Assembly (NCBI RefSeq): GCF_902825145.1
Contig: NZ_CADEAD010000003.1
Span: forward strand, 124,001-188,000
Direction of reading: 5' to 3'
Length of the DNA stretch: 64,000 nt
DNA from: Bartonella phoceensis
Lineage (GTDB): Bacteria > Pseudomonadota > Alphaproteobacteria > Rhizobiales > Rhizobiaceae
Below the pieces are notes generated by a model that saw only the letters and a list, made by a program, of their open reading frames with translations, was not told where the DNA came from and made no database searches. Shown here in pieces: positions 59,138 through 64,000 of the stretch; within the stretch, counting starts at the first letter, position 1; each line of letters starts with the position of its first letter. The position numbers were made by a program, and so were the translations under genes.

Positions 59138-60658
59138 ATGATGAAAAGTAAAATTACAAAAACCACAACGCATTATGACCTGTTTATCATTGGTGGAGGG
59201 ATAAACGGATGTGGATTGGCGAGAGATGCAGCTGGACGTGGGTTTAAAGTAGGGCTAGCAGAGATGAATGATCTTGCCTCGGGGACATCAAGTGCATCGA
59301 CAAAGCTTATTCATGGTGGTCTTCGTTATCTTGAACACTATGAATTCAGACTGGTTCGTGAAGCATTAAAAGAACGCGAGATCATTTGGCGTATGGCTCC
59401 CCATATTGTGCGTCCTTTACGTTTTCTTCTCCCTTATCATAAAGCATTACGTCCTGCGTGGATATTACGGTTTGGACTTTTTATGTATGATTATCTAGGG
59501 AACTGGAATCAAAAACTGTGGCGTAGTAGAACAATTAATTTTTCAAAAAATTTTTGTTCTACACTTAAGGAAGAGTATCAGAAAGGTTTTGAATATTCTG
59601 ATACAAGGGTAGATGATGCGCGTTTGGTCATTGCTAATGCTCGTGATGCAGAAAGATATGGTGCTGATATAAAAGTACGAACAGAAGTTCTCTCTTTAAA
59701 GAGAAAAGAAAAAAAATGGCTTATAATGCTCCGAAATAAATTAAGCGGAAAAGAATATTGCGTCACGGCTTTTTATGTTGCAAATATGACGGGCCCTTGG
59801 ATTAATAATATTCTAGCAAACGTGTTAGACTGTAAAGAGAATTCACCTGTACGACTTGTAAGAGGGTCTCACATTCTTGTTCCCAAGCTATATGATCATA
59901 ATCGTGCTTATATTTTTCAAAACGGTGATGGGCGTATTATATTTTCCATTCCGTATCAAGAAGAGTTTACATTACTTGGAACAACAGATTGTGACTATCA
60001 AGGAGATCCTGCTCACGTTCATATTACAGATGCAGAAATTGATTATATCTGTACAGCAGCAAGTGAGTATTTCGTACAACCCGTATTGCGTGAAAATATC
60101 GTCTGGACTTATTCTGGAGTTCGCCCGCTCTATGATGATGGAACTTCAAAAGCACAAGAAACCACACGTGATTACGTTTTAAAAGAAATGGGGGCAGAAA
60201 GTATGCCACGAATTCTCAATCTTTATGGTGGAAAGATTACAACTTATCGCAAATTAGCAGAAGATGCGATGAAATTTGTTGAAGAAGCACTTGGGAAAAA
60301 GGGAGCGCCGTGGACAGAAAATTCAACACTTCCTGGGGGTGATTTTCCATATAATAGGCTAGACACAATCGAAAATAAAATTGCTCTTTTAATTCCAGAT
60401 TTAGATGCTTTTACATATCGCAGACTTGCACGGTCTTATGGCTCTGAGGCATTAGTAATGTTTGCAAATGGTAAAGCAGATAAAGGAAAAGATTTTGGAC
60501 ATGGACTCTATGAAATAGAAGTCAAATGGTTAATAGAAAAGGAATGGGCTAAAACATGTGACGATGTATTATGGCGCCGTTCAAAGCTCGGGCTTTTGTT
60601 TAATGAGAAAGAAACTAATAGGCTTTCTGATTATATGGAAAACCAAAAAAGAAAGTGA
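59138..60658 (+). CDS. glpD: glycerol-3-phosphate dehydrogenase (FAD)
   Basis: 506 residues; the second Met is an equal start. FAD-binding FIIGGGINGCGLARDAAGRG, then SSASTKLIHGGLRYLEHYEF, WTYSGVRPLYDDG and LNLYGGKITTYRKLAEDA. It oxidises glycerol-3-phosphate to dihydroxyacetone phosphate at the inner membrane, feeding electrons to the quinone pool. Glycerol-phosphate from host lipids is a plausible carbon source. It is monocistronic here. Confidence 0.96.
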   Translation: MMKSKITKTTTHYDLFIIGGGINGCGLARDAAGRGFKVGLAEMNDLASGTSSASTKLIHGGLRYLEHYEFRLVREALKEREIIWRMAPHIVRPLRFLLPYHKALRPAWILRFGLFMYDYLGNWNQKLWRSRTINFSKNFCSTLKEEYQKGFEYSDTRVDDARLVIANARDAERYGADIKVRTEVLSLKRKEKKWLIMLRNKLSGKEYCVTAFYVANMTGPWINNILANVLDCKENSPVRLVRGSHILVPKLYDHNRAYIFQNGDGRIIFSIPYQEEFTLLGTTDCDYQGDPAHVHITDAEIDYICTAASEYFVQPVLRENIVWTYSGVRPLYDDGTSKAQETTRDYVLKEMGAESMPRILNLYGGKITTYRKLAEDAMKFVEEALGKKGAPWTENSTLPGGDFPYNRLDTIENKIALLIPDLDAFTYRRLARSYGSEALVMFANGKADKGKDFGHGLYEIEVKWLIEKEWAKTCDDVLWRRSKLGLLFNEKETNRLSDYMENQKRK

Positions 60659-61133
60659 AGAAGATTTATGATCTCTAAGCTTCAAAGGAATACCCTAGCA
60701 TCTATTCGTGCAATCAATTGAAAAATATTGATGAAAAATGCGTTATAATGATACGGGGGGATGTGGTGTTTTTGTTTATTCTTTATAGTATGCAAATATC
60801 TTAGATACTGTTTTAGAGAGTATAGTCGTAGCTTTAAAGGGTACAGAGAAAAACCACTAAAAAAGATTTTTTAAGGTTATAATTTCGTGTCGTATACCAC
60901 CAATTGCCTGGCCATAGTTTTAGAAATCATTCCGTTAGGAGTGATGTATATATTTTTTTCCATTGGTATTAACTCCATTCTAGGTCAACTGAGGAAAACA
61001 ATTGGATAGAGAGTGTATTTCTACATCTTTAAGCGGCAGTAAAAAGAATAAAACTTTTCTGCGTATAAAAAAGTTGGAGACTTTGTATGTATGAATGGAA
61101 AACATTTAACAGAGATAAGAGAGTCATTTTCTT
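60659..61133. other. intergenic region between glpD and dusA
   Basis: About 475 AT-rich bases without a credible frame or hairpin terminator. Promoter of dusA is expected here. Nothing else recognised. Confidence 0.5.
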
Positions 61134-62114
61134 ATGATATTTTATAGTCCTCCTTCATCAGTAAAATTTGCAGTAGCGCCAATGTTGGGCTGGACAGATC
61201 AGCATTGTAGATTTTTTTATCGTCTTTTAACAAAAAAAGCGCTCCTTTATACCGAAATGATTGTAGCCGATGCTGTGATCTATGGTGTTCGCGAACAAAT
61301 GTTAGCTTTGAACGATAAAGAACATCCAATTGCATTACAATTAGGGGGAACAGATCCGAAAAAATTGGCAGAAGCTGCGCGAATTGCTGAAGAATTTGGT
61401 TATGATGAAATAAATCTCAATGTTGGTTGCCCGTCAAATCGTGTCCAAGCAGGTGTATTTGGTGCTTGTTTGATGTTGCATCCTGACATTGTGGCAAGTG
61501 CTGTGGAAGCGATGAAAAAAGTAGTAAGCGTACCTGTCACTGTCAAATGTCGTATTGGTGTGGATGAGCAGGATGAAGAATTCGCTTTAGATCTTTTAGC
61601 ACATCAAGTTTGGAACGCTGGATGTGATGCACTCTGGGTACATGCACGAAAAGCATGGTTAAAAGGATTAAGCCCAAAAGAAAATCGCAATATTCCACCA
61701 CTAAATTATGAAAGAGTTTATAAATTAAAACGTAAATATCTAAATAAATTCATTGGGATAAACGGTGGAATTAAATCTATTATTGAAATTAAAGAGCATT
61801 TGACTGTGTGTGATGCTATCATGGTCGGTCGACAAGTTTATCATGATCCAGCTTTGTTGAAATACATTGATTTTGAAATATATGGTAAATCGTATAGTGA
61901 TCTGAGTGATCGTGATCTTATTGAAATTATGTGTGATTATGCTGCTCGACATATCGCGTTAGGAGGGCGACTTTCTCATGTGACACGTCACATGATTGGT
62001 TTATTTCATGGTCGGAATGGGGCTCGTCGATGGCGGCAAATATTATCAAATGATGCAACAAAAAACGATGCGAACGTTCATGTTTTGAAAGAAGCTTTTT
62101 CTGCTATCATTTAA
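61134..62114 (+). CDS. dusA: tRNA-dihydrouridine synthase DusA
   Basis: 326 residues. FAVAPMLGWTDQHCRFFYRL, LQLGGTDPKKLAEAARIAEE, NVGCPSNRVQAGVFGACLM (with the active Cys in GACLM), and INGGIKSIIE plus MVGRQVYHDP for FMN binding. It reduces U20 in the D loop of tRNAs. The GWTD and RVQAG blocks fit DusA rather than DusB or DusC. It is monocistronic. Confidence 0.93.
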   Translation: MIFYSPPSSVKFAVAPMLGWTDQHCRFFYRLLTKKALLYTEMIVADAVIYGVREQMLALNDKEHPIALQLGGTDPKKLAEAARIAEEFGYDEINLNVGCPSNRVQAGVFGACLMLHPDIVASAVEAMKKVVSVPVTVKCRIGVDEQDEEFALDLLAHQVWNAGCDALWVHARKAWLKGLSPKENRNIPPLNYERVYKLKRKYLNKFIGINGGIKSIIEIKEHLTVCDAIMVGRQVYHDPALLKYIDFEIYGKSYSDLSDRDLIEIMCDYAARHIALGGRLSHVTRHMIGLFHGRNGARRWRQILSNDATKNDANVHVLKEAFSAII

Positions 62115-62506
62115 CGACAGTTTACAGATTAACCTATGTCCCATTTTAGATTTTCTAAAATCTTGATTCTTTGCAAAAATTTTTAAAAATTTAGATTCAT
62201 AAACTTTAAGAAGCTATCATCTTTATGGTGAAGAAGATGTTTATATTCCATATTAAACAGTAAGTTGATCGATACTTTTTCATATGAAAATATAATTAAT
62301 ATTATAATATAATAATATAAAATAAATAATTGATAATATATAAGTTATAATAATGGTTCTTTAATTCAATAATAGAGTACAATAATAATTTCTCTCATAA
62401 TATTCATTGTTTTTAAACCACTGCTTTGAAAAAAACAACAAATTATTCATATCCTATAATATGATGAGATTCTCAATAAACATTGCAGATTTAAAAAGGT
62501 AGCTTC
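62115..62506. other. very AT-rich intergenic region before cobT
   Basis: About 390 bases; 62280-62360 is almost only A and T with repeated ATAAT blocks. It may be a flexible or bent promoter region. No cobalamin riboswitch motif was seen ahead of cobT. Confidence 0.5.
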
Positions 62507-63514
62507 ATGACTGTTAGTCCATTTGATGATTTTCGCGCTTTACTCACAAATTTACCTATTGCTGATACGTTTTTTATAACTTTAGCAAAAAAACGGCAAG
62601 AAAAATTAACGAAAGCTCAAGGAGCTTTAGGAAAATTGGGAGAGATCGCGGTTTGGTATGCAGGATGGAGGGGAACAGAAAAGCCTGTCGTAAAACGACC
62701 CTTAGTTGCTATTTTTTCTGGGAATCATGGTGTTACAGAGGAAAATGTTACACCATTTCCGCAATCTATGACGCAAAAGATGGTCCAAAATTTTGCTTCT
62801 GGTGGTGCTGCTATCAATCAAATTTGCATAGCTTATGATCTTGGATTGAAGATATTTGATTTAGCACTAGAATATCCTACAATGAATATTACCAAAGATG
62901 CAGCAATGGACGAGCGTAGTGCAGCTGCTACAATGGCATTTGGAATGGAATCCATTGCGGATGGAACAGATCTTCTGTGTATAGGTGAAATGGGCATTGG
63001 AAATACAACAATAGCTTCAGCTTTGTGTTTAGCCTTATTTGGTGGAGAGGTTGAGGAATGGACAGGAAGTGGCATGGGATCTGAGGGTGAATTCTATCAG
63101 AATAAAATAGCGGCAGTCAAAGCGGCGGTGTCTTTACATAAAGACCATTTTGATGATCCTTTTGAAATCATGTGTCGCTTAGGAGGGCGAGAAATTGCAG
63201 CTATGGTTGGCGCTATTTTAGCGGCAAGAATGGAAAAAGTTCCAGTGATTTTAGATGGTTTTGTAGCAACCGCAGCAGCAGCGGTACTTTATAAAATGCA
63301 TCCAAGAGCCCTTGATCATACTCTTGTTGGACATGTTTCTTCTGAGTCGGTACATCGTAAACTTTTAAAAAAAATTGGCAAAGAACCGCTTTTAGATCTA
63401 AAGATGCGTCTTGGTGAAGGAACAGGGGCAGCCATGGCAGCTGGTATTGTCAAAGCTGCTGTTTTAACACATACAAAAATGGCGTTTTTTGAAAAAGAGG
63501 ATTTGATCGCCTAA
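62507..63514 (+). CDS. cobT: nicotinate-nucleotide--dimethylbenzimidazole phosphoribosyltransferase
   Basis: 335 residues. GKLGEIAVWYAGW near the start, IFSGNHGVTEENVTPFPQ, GGAAINQIC, GEMGIGNTTIASAL and the C-terminal LGEGTGAAMAAGIV with the catalytic Glu. It forms alpha-ribazole phosphate, used for the lower ligand of cobalamin. No other cobalamin genes are in the window, so it may serve salvage rather than full synthesis. A ribosome site AAAAGGTAG precedes the ATG. Confidence 0.94.
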   Translation: MTVSPFDDFRALLTNLPIADTFFITLAKKRQEKLTKAQGALGKLGEIAVWYAGWRGTEKPVVKRPLVAIFSGNHGVTEENVTPFPQSMTQKMVQNFASGGAAINQICIAYDLGLKIFDLALEYPTMNITKDAAMDERSAAATMAFGMESIADGTDLLCIGEMGIGNTTIASALCLALFGGEVEEWTGSGMGSEGEFYQNKIAAVKAAVSLHKDHFDDPFEIMCRLGGREIAAMVGAILAARMEKVPVILDGFVATAAAAVLYKMHPRALDHTLVGHVSSESVHRKLLKKIGKEPLLDLKMRLGEGTGAAMAAGIVKAAVLTHTKMAFFEKEDLIA

Positions 63515-63540
63515 AGAATAACAACATATTAAAAAAGCTT

Positions 63541-64000
63541 TTAAGAATTTTGTTCACTAGTTTTTTCTTGCAATTTTATGTAGTTGAGCGGAAGTTCTGT
63601 TGTATATTTAATCTGTTCCATTGCAAAAGAAGATGAAACGTCACGAATATCAATTTTAGCAATTAGTTTCTTATAAAAAAGATCATAAGCTTCAATATTA
63701 GGCACAACAACACGTAATAAATAGTCAATATCTCCGCTCATGCGATAAAATTCAATGACTTCACGAAATTCTCGCACAATTTTCGCAAAACGCTTAAACC
63801 ATTCATGGCTGTGTGTATTGGTGCGAATGGAAACAAAAACAGTAACGTGTGCATTTACTTTTTCTGGGGAAAGAACAGCAACACGACGCTGAATAACGCC
63901 ATCTTCTTCAAGTCTTTGAATTCGACGCCAGCAAGGAGTGGTTGAAAGCCCAACTCTTTTCGCAATATCAGCAACAGAGAGTGTCGCATTTTCTTGCAAA
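63541..64000 (-). CDS. Lrp/AsnC-family transcriptional regulator (partial, 5' end outside)
   Basis: 152 visible residues; the coding frame continues past the right edge (first visible codon is TTG within LQENATLSVADIAKRVGLS). Helix-turn-helix with TTPCWRRIQRLEEDGVI, then the RAM domain (IEFYRMSGDIDYLLRVVVP, then SSFAMEQIKYTTELPL). It senses an amino acid or related ligand and regulates genes; the target is not known. Convergent with cobT. Confidence 0.92.
   Translation of the reverse strand, partial: LQENATLSVADIAKRVGLSTTPCWRRIQRLEEDGVIQRRVAVLSPEKVNAHVTVFVSIRTNTHSHEWFKRFAKIVREFREVIEFYRMSGDIDYLLRVVVPNIEAYDLFYKKLIAKIDIRDVSSSFAMEQIKYTTELPLNYIKLQEKTSEQNS

Noticed and set aside
62280-62360. Nearly pure A/T stretch considered as a replication origin
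   Set aside because: No DnaA-box cluster or iterons seen, and flanking genes are not origin-linked.

Overview
The window is AT-rich chromosomal DNA from an alphaproteobacterium of the order Hyphomicrobiales (Rhizobiales), and it reads as Bartonella. Pointers are the AcpXL/FabF/FabF/dehydrogenase/LpxXL very-long-chain-fatty-acid lipid A cluster, CpdR, a giant growth-pole-ring-like coiled-coil protein, the alphaproteobacterial order bamE < > DUF177-plsX-fabH-ihfA-merR, low GC, and accessory DNA consisting of prophage pieces and small toxin-antitoxin modules. The species assignment is inference; no database was consulted.

Region 1 (1-12.2 kb) is the end of a prophage or gene-transfer-agent-like cluster. 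On the plus strand it holds the C-terminus of an S74-like protein, two large virion or DNA-ejection-type proteins, a lytic-transglycosylase-domain protein, a tail-collar fibre, a small coiled protein, a glycine-rich fibre, and a compact lysis cassette (GH24 endolysin with a C-terminal membrane segment, inner-membrane spanin, nested outer-membrane spanin lipoprotein, small membrane protein). The genes overlap or nearly touch. A YafQ/DinJ-type toxin-antitoxin pair, an XRE regulator and decayed sequence follow, up to tRNA-Val.

Region 2 (12.2-51 kb) is mostly core genome: cpdR; an alpha/beta-hydrolase fold protein that has lost its catalytic triad; hsp20 behind a ROSE-like RNA thermometer; an A-type Fe-S carrier; mazG; the lipid A long-acyl-chain operon; a malic enzyme; the 1520-residue coiled-coil protein; hfq-hflX; an ExoP/Wzz-like protein; ctaA; argC; glyA-nrdR-ribD-ribE-ribH-nusB; bamE; DUF177-plsX-fabH-ihfA-merR; thrS-yidD-nifU-like; folE; and a lipoprotein hydrolase.

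Region 3 (51.2-55.8 kb) is a decay zone around tRNA-Thr. It holds a phage portal pseudogene, broken higB and higA, a broken small phage-like gene, broken hicA and hicB, one open hicA-hicB pair and a second hicB remnant. Region 4 (55.8-64 kb) is core again: accC-accB, a DsbA-like thiol oxidoreductase, glpD, dusA, cobT and the start of an Lrp-family regulator cut by the window edge.

The core genes cover riboflavin, fatty acid and phospholipid initiation, lipid A modification, outer-membrane assembly, redox and translation. The accessory parts show repeated gain and erosion of phage and toxin-antitoxin DNA near tRNA genes.
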